Origin: Streptomyces sp. NRRL WC-3605
GTDB lineage: Bacteria; Actinomycetota; Actinomycetes; Streptomycetales; Streptomycetaceae
Direction: 5' to 3'
DNA: 64,000 nt
Assembly: GCF_001509795.1 (NCBI RefSeq)
Contig: NZ_LLZN01000060.1
Span: forward strand, 1-64,000
Below, one piece after another: positions 17,493 through 26,905 of the stretch (position 1 is the first letter of the stretch; each line of letters opens with the position of its first letter). Made by a program: the position numbers and the translations under genes. The notes below the pieces were generated by a model, which made no database searches, was not told the DNA's origin, and worked only from the letters and a program-made list of their open reading frames with translations.

Positions 17493-17528
17493 TGGGAACG
17501 TGCCCACCCGAGATTGGGCACGTTCCCA
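17493..17528. promoter_or_regulatory. Twin LacI-type operators
   Basis: Two 14-bp near-palindromes, TGGGAACGTGCCCA (17493-17506) and TGGGCACGTTCCCA (17515-17528), are exact reverse complements of each other. Their centres are 22 bp apart, about two helical turns, so two repressor dimers could bind the same face. The shared core TGGGMACGTKCCCA has central ACGT where published CebR boxes have GCGC. Confidence 0.8.
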
Positions 17529-17614
17529 TCACTCGTCACCACTCGCCGGAGCCGCTGCGGTCGTCGTTTTCGTGTCCGTCCGACACGTCTGCGCAGGCCG
17601 TTGGGAGGAGAACC

Positions 17615-18925
17615 ATGAGCAGTCTCGGATCGTTGCGCGGAAAGAGGCTGGCGGCAGCAGCTGCGGCCGTCAGCGCGCTGGCCCTCGTCGCTGGATGCAG
17701 CAGCGGCGACGACTCGGTCACAGGCGGCGGAAAGAAGGACGGCAAGGTCACCATCACCATGGGCCTGTTCGGCGTCATGGGCCTGAAGGAGACCGGCCTG
17801 CTGGAGCAGTACGAGAAGGAGAACCCGAACGTCACGATCAAGGCCGAGATCGCGGGTGACGAGCAGACCTACTACACCGCGCTGCAGACCAGGCTCGCCG
17901 GCGGCAAGGGCCTGAAGGACATCCAGGGCATCGAGATCGGCCGGGCCAAGGAGATCACCGAGACCCAGGCCGACAAGTTCGCGGACTTCTCCGACGTGGC
18001 GGGCACCGAGCACTTCCTGCCGTGGAAGGAGTCCCAGATCAGCACCAAGGACGGCAAGGTGCTGGGCCTGGGCACCGACATCGGCCCGATGGCCGTCTGT
18101 TACCGCAAGGACTACTTCGAGAAGGCCGGCCTGCCCACCGACCGCGAGGAGGTCGGCAAGCTCTGGGAGGGCGACTGGAGCAAGTACGTCGAGGTCGGGC
18201 GCACCTTCAAGAAGGACTTCAAGGGCGGCAAGGTCGCCTACATGGACTCCTCCAGCGGCCTGTTCAACGCCATGGTCTACGGCTACCCGGAGCAGTACTA
18301 CAACGAGAAGGGCGACCTGATCTACGACTCCAACCCGGTCGTGAAGGACGCCTGGAAGCTCGCCGCCGACGCCGGTGAGGGCGGGCTGACGGCCAAGCTC
18401 CGTCAGTTCCAGCCGGGTTGGGACCCGGGTCTCGCCAACGGCACGTTCGCGACGGCCGTGTGCCCCGCGTGGATGCTCAGCCACATCAGTGAGAAGGCCG
18501 GCGACGCCAACAAGGGCAAGTGGGACGTCGCCCGGGCCCCGAAGGGCGCCAACTGGGGCGGCTCCTTCCTCGGTGTGATCGAGCAGAGCCCGGTGAAGGA
18601 GGAGGCCAAGAAGCTCGTGGCGTGGCTGACCGCCCCGGAGCAGCAGGCCCACATCTTCAAGGAGATAGGCAACATCCCCTCCTCCAAGGAGGCCCTGGAG
18701 AACCCCGACGTGAAGAACGCCAAGTCGGAGTACTTCAACAACGCGCCGATCGGCGAGATCTTCGGCGCCGCCGCCCAGGAGATCCCGGACAAGCAGGTCC
18801 TGGGCCGCAAGGACGGCACGATCAAGGACACCTTCTCGCAGGGTCTGGCCCTGATCGAGCAGGGCACCAAGCGTGACGAGGCGTGGGAGACCACCACGGA
18901 GCGCATCGAGAAGGCCGTCGGCTGA
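17615..18925 (+). CDS. Sugar ABC transporter substrate-binding lipoprotein (CebE-like)
   Basis: The 436-residue protein begins with a lipoprotein signal (basic start, hydrophobic core, lipobox LVAGC near residue 27) and has the type-1 extracytoplasmic binding fold (VTITMGLFGVMG onward). It would capture oligosaccharides at the membrane for the two permeases that follow. The ATG at 17615 has a GGGAGGAG site. Order with LacI regulator, permeases and GH1 beta-glucosidase matches Streptomyces ceb loci for cello-oligosaccharides. Ligand assignment is inferred from context. Confidence 0.92.
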   Translation: MSSLGSLRGKRLAAAAAAVSALALVAGCSSGDDSVTGGGKKDGKVTITMGLFGVMGLKETGLLEQYEKENPNVTIKAEIAGDEQTYYTALQTRLAGGKGLKDIQGIEIGRAKEITETQADKFADFSDVAGTEHFLPWKESQISTKDGKVLGLGTDIGPMAVCYRKDYFEKAGLPTDREEVGKLWEGDWSKYVEVGRTFKKDFKGGKVAYMDSSSGLFNAMVYGYPEQYYNEKGDLIYDSNPVVKDAWKLAADAGEGGLTAKLRQFQPGWDPGLANGTFATAVCPAWMLSHISEKAGDANKGKWDVARAPKGANWGGSFLGVIEQSPVKEEAKKLVAWLTAPEQQAHIFKEIGNIPSSKEALENPDVKNAKSEYFNNAPIGEIFGAAAQEIPDKQVLGRKDGTIKDTFSQGLALIEQGTKRDEAWETTTERIEKAVG

Positions 18926-19011
18926 CCCGATGCCCCCGCAGCCTCCCGGGCCCGCGCGCTCGCCGCGGGCCCGGGACCGGCTGACCCACCCCCTCTCAGG
19001 AAGGAACTCCG

Positions 19012-20007
19012 GTGGCCACCTCCACCACCAAGGCCCTGGCCGGCGAGGAGCCGCCGGCCCCGCCCGGCGCCGCGGGCGACGGCACCTCCACCCGGCGGCG
19101 CGCCTCGCTGCTGCACCGGCTGGACGTCAAGGGCGCGCCGTACGCGTTCGTCGCGCCGTTCTTCGTGGTCTTCGCCGCGTTCAGCTTCTACCCGCTCATC
19201 TACACCTCGTGGATCTCCCTGCACCATGTGGAGCTGGCCACGCTCGACGTGCGGGAGTGGGTGGGCCTCGACAACTACACCGCGCTGTGGCAGGACGAGC
19301 GCTTCTGGAACGCGCTGACGAACACCATCACCATCGGTGTCATCTCGACCGTGCCGCAGCTGCTGATGGCGCTCGGTCTGGCGCACCTGCTCAACTACCG
19401 GATGCGCGCCTCGCTCTTCTTCCGGGTCGCGTCCCTCGTCCCGTACGCCACGTCGGTCGCCGCCGCCGCGCTCGTGTTCACGATGATCTACGAGCGTGAC
19501 TTCGGCATGATCAACTGGGCGCTCGGCTCGATCGGCATCGACCCGCTGGACTGGGAGGCCGAGAAGTGGCCCTCGCAGTTCGCGATCTCCACCATCGTCA
19601 TCTGGCGCTGGACCGGGTACAACGCGCTGCTCTACCTGGCCGCGATGCAGGCCATCCCCGCCGAGCGCTACGAGGCCGCCTCGATCGACGGTGCCTCCCG
19701 CTGGAAGCAGTTCACGAACGTCACCGTGCCCGGCATCCGCTCGACGATCGTCTTCACGATCGTGCTGTCGACGATCGGCGCCACCCAGCTCTTCGGTGAG
19801 CCGCTGATCTTCGGCCAGGGCCCCAACGGTGTCACCGGCGGCGCGGACAACCAGTACCAGACGCTGGGCCTGCTGCTGTACGAGGAGGGCTGGAAGAACT
19901 ACCAGATGGGCCGCTCGGCGACCGTCGCCTGGGCGATGTTCCTGCTGCTCGTCCTCGCCTTCGCCGTGCAGCGCCTGATCAAGCGCCTGCGGGCCCGATC
20001 GTCCTGA
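19012..20007 (+). CDS. Sugar ABC transporter permease, MalF type (CebF-like)
   Basis: The 331-residue permease has a polar N-terminal tail (about 35 residues), six predicted membrane helices and the cytoplasmic EAA loop (YEAASIDGASRWKQFTNVTVPGI, about 220-242), which docks the ATPase. The GTG at 19012 follows an AGGAAGG site. It partners with the permease 12 nt downstream. No ATPase is encoded here, as usual for these systems, where one shared MsiK-type ATPase serves several importers. Confidence 0.93.
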   Translation: MATSTTKALAGEEPPAPPGAAGDGTSTRRRASLLHRLDVKGAPYAFVAPFFVVFAAFSFYPLIYTSWISLHHVELATLDVREWVGLDNYTALWQDERFWNALTNTITIGVISTVPQLLMALGLAHLLNYRMRASLFFRVASLVPYATSVAAAALVFTMIYERDFGMINWALGSIGIDPLDWEAEKWPSQFAISTIVIWRWTGYNALLYLAAMQAIPAERYEAASIDGASRWKQFTNVTVPGIRSTIVFTIVLSTIGATQLFGEPLIFGQGPNGVTGGADNQYQTLGLLLYEEGWKNYQMGRSATVAWAMFLLLVLAFAVQRLIKRLRARSS

Positions 20008-20019
20008 CCTGGAGCCGAC

Positions 20020-20943
20020 ATGACCACTCAAAGCCTCCCGGTCCGGACGGACACCCCGGCCCGGACCCCCGAACCGACGACCGGCCGCGGCGGCCGCCGG
20101 CGCCTGCTGCGCATGCGTGCCGGCCGCCAGCACCACGCGGGACCGCTCGCCTACGTCCTGCTCGCCGTCATGGCGATCCTGTCGATCTTCCCGCTCTACT
20201 GGACGATGGTGGCGGCGTCGACGGACAACACCCGGGTCAGCCAGACCCCGCCGCCGTTCCTGCCCGGCCCCAACCTGTTCAGCAACCTCGCCCGCGCCTG
20301 GGACGAGGCGGCCATGGGCAAGGCCATGATCAACAGCCTCATCGTGGCCGGCGTGATCGCCCTGTCCACGGTGATGTTCGCGACGCTGGCCGGGTTCGCC
20401 TTCGCCAAGCTGCGGTTCAAGGGCCGCAACATCCTGCTGATGCTGGTGATCGGCACGATGATGGTGCCGCCGCAGCTCGGTGTCGTCCCGCTGTTCATGC
20501 TGATGTCCGAACTGGGCTGGTCCCAGCAGCTGCCCGCCGTCATCTTCCCGACGCTGGTCAGCGCGGTCGGCGTGTTCTTCATGCGCCAGTACCTGTCGGA
20601 GGCGCTGCCGGACGAGCTGGTCGAGGCCGGACGCGTCGACGGGGCGCACTCGCTGCGCATCTTCTGGAGCATCGTGCTCCCCGTGGCGCGGCCCGCCATG
20701 GCCGTCCTGTTCATGATCACGTTCGTGCACGCCTGGAACGACTTCTTCTGGCCGTTCGTGGTGCTCGACATGACCAACCCGACGGTTCCGGTCGCCCTCA
20801 CCCAGCTCAGCGCGGGCTACGTCCGCGACCAGTCGCTCATCATGGCCGGCGCTCTGCTCGGCACGCTCCCGCTGCTGGCGATGTTCATCGTCTTCGGACG
20901 GCAGATCGTCAGCGGCATCATGGCCGGCGCCGTCAAGGGCTGA
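20020..20943 (+). CDS. Sugar ABC transporter permease, MalG type (CebG-like)
   Basis: The 307-residue protein has a 45-residue polar tail, six helices and an EAA loop (VEAGRVDGAHSLRIFWSIVLP). MalG-type permeases carry this loop close to the C-terminal half, as here. It lies 12 nt after the MalF-type gene, giving the heterodimeric channel of the importer. The next gene starts 96 nt later and makes the intracellular glycosidase that would act on the imported sugar. Confidence 0.93.
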   Translation: MTTQSLPVRTDTPARTPEPTTGRGGRRRLLRMRAGRQHHAGPLAYVLLAVMAILSIFPLYWTMVAASTDNTRVSQTPPPFLPGPNLFSNLARAWDEAAMGKAMINSLIVAGVIALSTVMFATLAGFAFAKLRFKGRNILLMLVIGTMMVPPQLGVVPLFMLMSELGWSQQLPAVIFPTLVSAVGVFFMRQYLSEALPDELVEAGRVDGAHSLRIFWSIVLPVARPAMAVLFMITFVHAWNDFFWPFVVLDMTNPTVPVALTQLSAGYVRDQSLIMAGALLGTLPLLAMFIVFGRQIVSGIMAGAVKG

Positions 20944-21039
20944 CCCCCGCACACCGGCCCGGCCGCACCCCCGCCGGGCCCGCTCATCCGTGTCGGCCCT
21001 TCGCCCCACGCGAACGGCCCCACTTCTGAAAGGACTTCC

Positions 21040-22479
21040 GTGGTCACCGCTGCACAGCAGAGCGAGTCCGGCATCGACGGCACCCGCACCTTCCCCAAGA
21101 ACTTCCTCTGGGGCTCCGCGACCGCCTCGTACCAGATCGAGGGCGCGGCCGCCGAGGACGGGCGCACGCCGTCGATCTGGGACACCTACGCCAGGACGCC
21201 GGGACGGGTCCGCAACGGCGACACCGGTGACATCGCCACCGACCACTACCACCGTTGGCGCGAGGACGTCGCGCTCATGTCCGAACTCGGCCTGGGCGCC
21301 TACCGGTTCTCCCTTGCCTGGCCCCGTATCCAGCCCACGGGGCGCGGCCCCGCCGTGCAGAAGGGCCTGGACTTCTACCGGCGTCTGGCCGACGAGCTGC
21401 TGGAGAAGGGCATCCAGCCCGTCGCCACCCTCTACCACTGGGACCTGCCTCAGGAACTGGAGGACGCCGGCGGCTGGCCGGAGCGCGCCACCGCGGAGCG
21501 GTTCGCCGAGTACGCGGCCATCGCCGCCGACGCCCTCGGCGACCGGGTGAAGACCTGGACCACCCTCAACGAGCCGTGGTGCAGCGCCTTCCTGGGCTAC
21601 GGCTCCGGGGTGCACGCCCCCGGCCGCACCGACCCGGTGGCCGCGCTGCGCGCCGCGCACCACCTCAACCTTGCCCACGGTCTCGCCGTCCAGGCGGTGC
21701 GCGACCGGACGCCGTCCGGCACGCAGTGCTCGGTGACGCTCAACATCCACCACGTCCGTCCGCTGACCACGCGGGAGGCCGACGTCGACGCGGCCCGCCG
21801 GATCGACGCCCTGGCCAACCGGGTCTTCACCGGCCCGATGCTGGAGGGCGCCTACCCGGAGGACCTGTTCAAGGACACGGCGAGCCTGACCGACTGGTCG
21901 TTCGTGGCCGACGGGGACCTGGAGCGGATCCACCAGCCGCTGGACTTCCTCGGCGTCAACTACTACACGCCCACGCTGGTCTCCGAGACGGACGGCAGCG
22001 GCACGCACAACTCCGACGGGCACGGCAACAGTTCGCACAGCCCGTGGCCGGCCGCCGACAAGGTCTCCTTCCACCAGCCGCCCGGCCCCACCACCGCCAT
22101 GGGCTGGGCCGTCGACGCCACCGGGCTGTACGACCTGCTGCGCCGGCTGTCGGCCGACTTCCCGCGCATGCCGCTGGTCATCACCGAGAACGGCGCTGCG
22201 TTCGACGACTACGCCGACCCGGAGGGGCAGGTGAACGACCCGGCCCGGATCTCGTACGTCCGCGAGCACCTGGCCGCCGTCCACCAGGCCATCGCCGACG
22301 GCTCGGACGTCCGGGGCTACTTCCTGTGGTCCCTGCTGGACAACTTCGAGTGGGCGCACGGCTACAGCAAGCGTTTCGGCGCGGTCTACGTGGACTACCC
22401 GACCGGCAAGCGGATCCCGAAGGCCAGCGCGCGCTGGTACGCCGAGGTGGCCCGGACGGGCGTACTGCCGGGCGCCTGA
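21040..22479 (+). CDS. Intracellular GH1 beta-glucosidase (BglC-like)
   Basis: The 479-residue enzyme has no signal peptide and is full length for family GH1. [18 protein letters not shown] is the family N-terminal signature; the acid/base Glu is in TLNEPW (near residue 176) and the nucleophile Glu in ITENG (near 383). It retains configuration and cleaves beta-glucosides such as cellobiose. It closes the operon, so imported cello-oligosaccharides would be split to glucose in the cytoplasm, which also removes the inducer. The GTG at 21040 has a GAAAGGA site. Confidence 0.93.
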   Translation: MVTAAQQSESGIDGTRTFPKNFLWGSATASYQIEGAAAEDGRTPSIWDTYARTPGRVRNGDTGDIATDHYHRWREDVALMSELGLGAYRFSLAWPRIQPTGRGPAVQKGLDFYRRLADELLEKGIQPVATLYHWDLPQELEDAGGWPERATAERFAEYAAIAADALGDRVKTWTTLNEPWCSAFLGYGSGVHAPGRTDPVAALRAAHHLNLAHGLAVQAVRDRTPSGTQCSVTLNIHHVRPLTTREADVDAARRIDALANRVFTGPMLEGAYPEDLFKDTASLTDWSFVADGDLERIHQPLDFLGVNYYTPTLVSETDGSGTHNSDGHGNSSHSPWPAADKVSFHQPPGPTTAMGWAVDATGLYDLLRRLSADFPRMPLVITENGAAFDDYADPEGQVNDPARISYVREHLAAVHQAIADGSDVRGYFLWSLLDNFEWAHGYSKRFGAVYVDYPTGKRIPKASARWYAEVARTGVLPGA

Positions 22480-22489
22480 CCGGAATCCG

Positions 22490-22513
22490 GGGCGGTGCCT
22501 CCCCGCACCGCCC
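22490..22513 (+). terminator. First hairpin after the beta-glucosidase
   Basis: A 9-bp perfect GC stem (22490-22498 against 22505-22513) begins 10 nt after the operon stop and is the likely terminator. Confidence 0.7.
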
Positions 22514-22538
22514 ACCGGGTCCGCCCCCGCGCTCGGGG

Positions 22539-22584
22539 GTGTCTCGCCGGTCACGCCGGGACCCCGGCCTGACCGGCGAGACAC
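22539..22584. repeat. Long inverted repeat between the sugar operons
   Basis: The arms 22539-22560 and 22563-22584 pair over about 22 bp with one mismatch. It could reinforce termination between convergent transcripts or act as a cruciform or RNA-stability element. Confidence 0.7.
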
Positions 22585-22615
22585 GCTCTCAGGAGGGGAC
22601 GGGGGCGGGCCTGTT

Positions 22616-22653
22616 CCGGGCGGGCCGTGCGCGAGCGCGGCCCGCCCGGTTTT
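22616..22653. terminator. Hairpin with T run before the second LacI gene end
   Basis: A 12-bp stem (22616-22627 against 22638-22649) is followed by TTTT on the plus strand. It is the third hairpin within 170 bp between convergent genes. Confidence 0.75.
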
Positions 22654-22660
22654 CGCGTGC

Positions 22661-23683
22661 TCAGCCCTTCCGGGGCGGGGCCGTGCTCTGGCGTACCACC
22701 AGGTTCGTCGCCAGTTCGATCCGCTGGGCCGCGGTGCCGGGGGTGTCGGGGCGCAGCAGCATGCGCGCTGCCTCCTCGGCCATGGCCCGCAGTGGCTGGT
22801 GGACGGTGGTGAGCGGCGGGCTCGACCACTGGGCGAGCGGCACGTCGTCGTACCCGACCACCGACAGGTCCTCGGGGACGCGCAGCCCCTTGACGCGGGC
22901 CGCCTCCAGGACGCCGAGCGCCTGGAGGTCGCTGCCGGCGAAGACGGCCGTGGGGCGGTCGGGTCCGTCCAGCAGGTCCATGGCGTGTTCGTAGCCGCCC
23001 TGTACATGGAAGTCGCCGAAGCGCGTCAGCCGCGGGTCGCACTCCAGGCCCGCCATCGACATCGCCGAGCGGTAGCCGTCCAGCCGGGCCAGCGAGCACA
23101 GCATGTCCTCGGGCCCGGTGACGATCGCGATGCGCTCGTGCCCGAGGTCCGTGAGGTGGCGGGTGGCGGCGAGGCCGCCCGACCAGTTCGCGGAGCCGAC
23201 CGAGGGCACGTCCGGATCCGGGTCGCCCGCAGGGTCGACGATCACGATGGGGATGGCGGCCGCCCTGAGCCGCCGTTTGACGTCCTCGCTCAGGGTCGAG
23301 AAGACCAGCACCACACCCATGGGCCGGCGTTGCAGCACGCCGGGCAGCCAGTCGGGGCCGGGGGTGTGCCGGGTGCCGCTCTCGGTGAGCGCCACGGTCG
23401 CCCGGTTGTCCCGTGCGACGTTCTCCACGCCCCTGATCAGCTCCATCGCCCAGACACTCTCCAGTTCGTGGAAGACGAGCTCGATGAGCGGGGAACGGGA
23501 CCCCGCCTGGGCCCGCCGGCGGTAGCCGTGGACCTCCAGCAGGTGCTCCACCTTGGCGCGGGTCGTGCGGGAGACGTCCGAGCGTCCGTTGAGGACCTTC
23601 GAAACTGTCGGCATGGAGACACCGGCTTCTTTCGCTACCGCCGCCAAGGTCACCCGGCCGCCCACCTCTTCGTCTTCGTGCAT
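22661..23683 (-). CDS. bxlR: LacI-family repressor of the bxl operon (BxlR-like)
   Basis: The 340-residue regulator has a LacI helix-turn-helix (VTLAAVAKEAGVSMPTVSKVL) and a sugar-sensing domain (about 65-330) with the DVPLAQW segment. It is divergent from bxlE and should repress it by binding the CGAAA/TTTCG palindromes at 23783-23814, with xylobiose or a related sugar as inducer. The ATG at 23683 lies 6 nt after a TATCCT -10, so the mRNA is probably leaderless. The open frame continues upstream only as antisense of bxlE. The symbol is by synteny. Confidence 0.88.
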   Translation of the reverse strand: MHEDEEVGGRVTLAAVAKEAGVSMPTVSKVLNGRSDVSRTTRAKVEHLLEVHGYRRRAQAGSRSPLIELVFHELESVWAMELIRGVENVARDNRATVALTESGTRHTPGPDWLPGVLQRRPMGVVLVFSTLSEDVKRRLRAAAIPIVIVDPAGDPDPDVPSVGSANWSGGLAATRHLTDLGHERIAIVTGPEDMLCSLARLDGYRSAMSMAGLECDPRLTRFGDFHVQGGYEHAMDLLDGPDRPTAVFAGSDLQALGVLEAARVKGLRVPEDLSVVGYDDVPLAQWSSPPLTTVHQPLRAMAEEAARMLLRPDTPGTAAQRIELATNLVVRQSTAPPRKG

Positions 23684-23689
23684 GAACGC

Positions 23690-23695
23690 AGGATA
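23690..23695 (-). promoter_or_regulatory. -10 box for a leaderless bxlR transcript
   Basis: TATCCT on the minus strand ends 6 nt before the bxlR ATG (23683); no ribosome site is seen. Confidence 0.55.
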
Positions 23696-23741
23696 GGCCA
23701 CCACCGATCGGTAACGGTTCGGTCGAGTAGTGATCGGACCG

Positions 23742-23770
23742 TTGACCCGATGGGGGCTCTGACCTACTGT
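23742..23770 (+). promoter_or_regulatory. bxlE promoter
   Basis: TTGACC (23742-23747), 17 nt, TACTGT (23765-23770). The expected transcript start (near 23777) is just before the operator cluster. Confidence 0.75.
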
Positions 23771-23782
23771 CCCACCGCATGG

Positions 23783-23814
23783 ACTTTCGGCGATGAAGCC
23801 GAAACTTTCGAAAG
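23783..23814. promoter_or_regulatory. BxlR-type operator cluster
   Basis: Overlapping palindromes occur here: TTTCGGC-N6-GCCGAAA, CGAAA-C-TTTCG, and the perfect CTTTCGAAAG (23805-23814). CGAAA/TTTCG half-sites with short spacers are known from Streptomyces xylanase promoters. Their place downstream of the promoter fits repression by road-block. Confidence 0.75.
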
Positions 23815-23821
23815 GCGAACG

Positions 23822-25123
23822 ATGAAGACACGTGCGCGCTTGCCCAGACTGGTCGCCTGCGGTGCGACGCTCACCCTCGCGCTGACGCTCTCGGCCTGTG
23901 GGGACGGCGACGGGGGCTCGGGGTCCGACGGCAAGATCCATGTCCTGGTCTACGGGGACGCCACCAACAAGGTGGAGAAGCAGCTCGTCGAGAAGTTCAA
24001 CAAGACCTCCGACGTCAAGGTCGTCCTCGACACCATCCCTGGTGCGGACTACCAGAAGAAGCTGCAGACGATCATCAACACCCCGCAGGCCCCGGACGTC
24101 TTCTTCAACTGGGGCGGCGGCAGCATCAAGCCCTTCGTCAAGGCCGGCCTCCTGATGCCGCTCGACGACTTCATCGAGAAGAACCCGGATCTGGAGAACA
24201 AGTTCCTGCCGTCCGTGTTCAACAACGCGGTGGTGGACGGCAAGCCGTACGGCGTCCCGATGCGCGGCACCCAGCCCGTCCTGCTCTTCCACAACAAGAA
24301 GGTGCTCGACGAGGCGGGCGTGAAGCCGCCCAAGACCTGGGACGAACTGCTCGACGCCGTCACCGAGCTGAAGGCCAAGGGCGTCACCCCGATCGCGCTC
24401 GGCGGCGGCGACGTCTGGCCCACCCAGATGTGGTTCCAGTACCTCTACGACCGCGTGGCCGGCCCGGAGCTGTTCGCCAAGGCCATCGGCGGCGACAAGA
24501 GCGCCTGGGAGAGCCCGGACAGCAAGAAGGCGCTGAACATGATCAGGGAGCTGGTCGACGCCGGGGCCTTCGGCAAGAACTACGACTCGGTCAAGTACAC
24601 CAACGCCGGTTCCGTCCAGCTCGTCGCGTCCGGCAAGGCCGGCTTCGAGCTGATGGGCTCCTGGTACTACTCCCAGCAGCTCACCGACCACCCGGACTTC
24701 GCCGAGAAGAGCCTCGGCTACACCGCCTTCCCGACCATCTCCGGCGGCAAGGGCGACCCGAAGAACGTGGCCGGCAACACCAACAACTACTACTCGGTCA
24801 TGAAGAAGACCAAGCACCCCGAGGCCGTCGCCGAGTTCCTGAAGCTCATGTACTCCGACGACTTCGTCAAGGCGCAGCTGGACATCGGCAACCTGCCGAC
24901 GACCACCAACACCAAGGACTTCCTCGACAAGGCCGCCGACCCGAAGTACTCCCGCTTCCAGTACGACCTGGTCGCCGACGCCCCCTCGTTCCAGCTGTCG
25001 TGGGACCAGGCGTACCCGCAGAAGGCCAGCTCGGACATGCACAAGGCCATCCAGCAGTTCTTCAACGGACAGCTCGACACGGACGGCTTCATCAAGGCCA
25101 TGCAGGCCCTCCCGACCGACTGA
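23822..25123 (+). CDS. bxlE: Xylo-oligosaccharide-binding lipoprotein BxlE
   Basis: The 433-residue lipoprotein has a signal with lipobox LSAC (Cys near residue 24) followed by a Gly/Asp/Ser-rich linker and the type-1 solute-binding fold. Aromatic-rich patches (WGGG, MWFQYLYD, SWYYSQQ) are typical of sugar-binding clefts. The ATG at 23822 has an AAAGG site. Gene order regulator-E-F-G-A matches the Streptomyces bxl locus, which imports xylobiose; the ligand is inferred from that synteny and the GH3 partner. Confidence 0.9.
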   Translation: MKTRARLPRLVACGATLTLALTLSACGDGDGGSGSDGKIHVLVYGDATNKVEKQLVEKFNKTSDVKVVLDTIPGADYQKKLQTIINTPQAPDVFFNWGGGSIKPFVKAGLLMPLDDFIEKNPDLENKFLPSVFNNAVVDGKPYGVPMRGTQPVLLFHNKKVLDEAGVKPPKTWDELLDAVTELKAKGVTPIALGGGDVWPTQMWFQYLYDRVAGPELFAKAIGGDKSAWESPDSKKALNMIRELVDAGAFGKNYDSVKYTNAGSVQLVASGKAGFELMGSWYYSQQLTDHPDFAEKSLGYTAFPTISGGKGDPKNVAGNTNNYYSVMKKTKHPEAVAEFLKLMYSDDFVKAQLDIGNLPTTTNTKDFLDKAADPKYSRFQYDLVADAPSFQLSWDQAYPQKASSDMHKAIQQFFNGQLDTDGFIKAMQALPTD

Positions 25124-25133
25124 CGAACGGCTC

Positions 25134-26090
25134 ATGACCACACAGATCACGAGCGCCCGGCCCGCCGCCGGCCCCCGCAAGGGGGCCCGGCGGCGGCCGC
25201 CCGCCTCGAACGCCACGAAGGTGGGCCGCCCGAGCTTCGCCTGGGCGCTGCCCGCCGCAGTGTTCTTCGCCCTCTTCGCGATCGCCCCGCTCGTCATGGT
25301 GGCGGTGCTGTCCTTCATGACCTGGGACGGCATCAGCTCCCCCGAGTTCGTCGGCATGGACAACTGGTCGCGTCTGGTGGACGACCCGGTGATGCTCGAC
25401 AGCATCTGGCTGACCCTGCTCCTGACCGTGCTCGGCGTCGTCATCCAGACCCCGCTGAGCGTCGTCCTCGGAGTCTGGGCCGCCGGCAACCAGCGCAACC
25501 GCGCGGTGCTGTCGGTCATCTACTTCATCCCGCTCCTGCTGTCCGCCACCGCCGTGTCGGTGCTCTGGCGGGCACTGCTCGACCCGAACTTCGGTATCCC
25601 GGCGGAGGCCACCTGGCTGTTCGGCGACGGCAACCTGTTCGGTGAACAGGCCACTGCCATCGGGGTCCTGGCTTTCGTCGCCACCTGGCAGTTCACCCCG
25701 TTCCACACCCTGATCTACCAGGGCGCCGCCCGGGCCGTCCCCGAGGTGCTGTACCAGGCCGCGGAGATCGACGGAGCCGGCCGCTACCGGCAGTTCTTCC
25801 ACATCACCCTGCCGCAGCTGCGCAACTCGATGATCACCTCGATGATCCTGATGATCGTCGGCGGACTGACCACCTTCGAGACGGTCCTGATCCTCACCCA
25901 GGGCGGCCCCGGCACCGACACCACCATCAGCGCCTACTACATGTACGACAAGGCGTTCAAGAGCTTCGACTTCGGCACGGGCTCCGCGATCGCCCTGGCA
26001 CTGGTGGTCGCGGCCACGATCATCTCGCTGATCGTCGTCCGGGTGTCCGGCTACGACAAGATGCGCAGCACCATGGAGGGTGTGTCATGA
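25134..26090 (+). CDS. bxlF: Xylo-oligosaccharide ABC permease BxlF
   Basis: The 318-residue MalF-type permease has a basic N-terminal tail (about 35 residues), six helices and an EAA loop (YQAAEIDGAGRYRQFFHITLPQ, about 203-224) that contacts the ATPase. It starts 10 nt after bxlE, and its stop overlaps the bxlG start by 4 nt (ATGA), so the three are translated together. As in the first sugar operon, the ATPase must come from elsewhere. Confidence 0.92.
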   Translation: MTTQITSARPAAGPRKGARRRPPASNATKVGRPSFAWALPAAVFFALFAIAPLVMVAVLSFMTWDGISSPEFVGMDNWSRLVDDPVMLDSIWLTLLLTVLGVVIQTPLSVVLGVWAAGNQRNRAVLSVIYFIPLLLSATAVSVLWRALLDPNFGIPAEATWLFGDGNLFGEQATAIGVLAFVATWQFTPFHTLIYQGAARAVPEVLYQAAEIDGAGRYRQFFHITLPQLRNSMITSMILMIVGGLTTFETVLILTQGGPGTDTTISAYYMYDKAFKSFDFGTGSAIALALVVAATIISLIVVRVSGYDKMRSTMEGVS

Positions 26091-26905
26091 GGCGCCGCCC
26101 CAACTACCTGGCCGGCGCCGGCTCGCTCGTCTGGCTCTTCGTCGTCGGCCTGCCCCTGTACGTGATGCTCGCCGCGACGCTGCGCACCCGGCAGGACTAC
26201 GCCGAGAACGGCCCGGTCTCGATACCCGACAGCTTCACCCTGGACAACTACGCGGGCGCCTTCGACTCGGGCTTCGGCCAGTACTTCCTCAACACGCTCG
26301 TCGTCACGGGCTGCGTGATCGGCATCGTGCTGCTGCTGGTGCCGCCGCTCGCGTACGCGATCGTCCGCAGCCGGGGCCGGACCACGTCCGCGATCTTCCG
26401 GCTGTTCCTGCTCGGACTCGCCATCCCGGCCCAGGCCGTCATCGTGCCGATGTTCTACCTCATCAGCGAGGCCGGGCTGTACGACAACCTGCTGGGCGTC
26501 ATCCTGCCCACAGCGGCGTTCTGCCTGCCGATGTCGGCGCTCATCCTCAGCGGCGCGATGCGGGACATCTCCCCGGAGTTGTACGAGGCGATGGCCATGG
26601 ACGGCGCGAGCCCGCTGCGCATGTTCTTCCAGCTGGTGCTGCCGCTGTCCCGGGGCGGTCTGTCGACCATCGTCGTGTTCTCGGCGCTCCAGGCGTGGAA
26701 CGGCTTCCTGTTCCCACTCGTCCTGACCCAGTCCGACTCCACCAAGGTCGTCACGCTGGGTCTCTACAACTTCCAGACCGAACACGGCATCGACATCCCC
26801 GGCCTGCTGGGAGCCGTGGTGCTGTCCATGGTGCCCATCCTGCTCGTCTACCTGTTCGCCCGTCGCGCCCTCGTCCGGGGCCTGATGGGTGTCGGAGGAA
26901 AGTGA
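26087..26905 (+). CDS. bxlG: Xylo-oligosaccharide ABC permease BxlG
   Basis: The 272-residue MalG-type permease has six helices and an EAA loop (YEAMAMDGASPLRMFFQLVLP, about 165-185). It overlaps bxlF by 4 nt at its start and bxlA by 4 nt at its end (GTGA), marking a tightly coupled transport-hydrolysis operon. The N-terminal tail is very short compared with the CebG-like paralogue at 20020. Confidence 0.92.
   Translation: MRRRPNYLAGAGSLVWLFVVGLPLYVMLAATLRTRQDYAENGPVSIPDSFTLDNYAGAFDSGFGQYFLNTLVVTGCVIGIVLLLVPPLAYAIVRSRGRTTSAIFRLFLLGLAIPAQAVIVPMFYLISEAGLYDNLLGVILPTAAFCLPMSALILSGAMRDISPELYEAMAMDGASPLRMFFQLVLPLSRGGLSTIVVFSALQAWNGFLFPLVLTQSDSTKVVTLGLYNFQTEHGIDIPGLLGAVVLSMVPILLVYLFARRALVRGLMGVGGK

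Noticed and set aside
17493..17528. Classical CebR box
   Set aside because: The core is ACGT-centred, not GCGC; it is described as a variant operator instead.
22539..22584. Attachment site or transposon end
   Set aside because: The inverted repeat has no partner copy or integrase nearby; a hairpin between convergent operons explains it.
18403..23007. Very long open frame (1,534 codons) on the minus strand across the first sugar operon
   Set aside because: It is antisense to the permeases and beta-glucosidase, whose motifs and codon bias are clear; long antisense frames are usual in GC-rich DNA.
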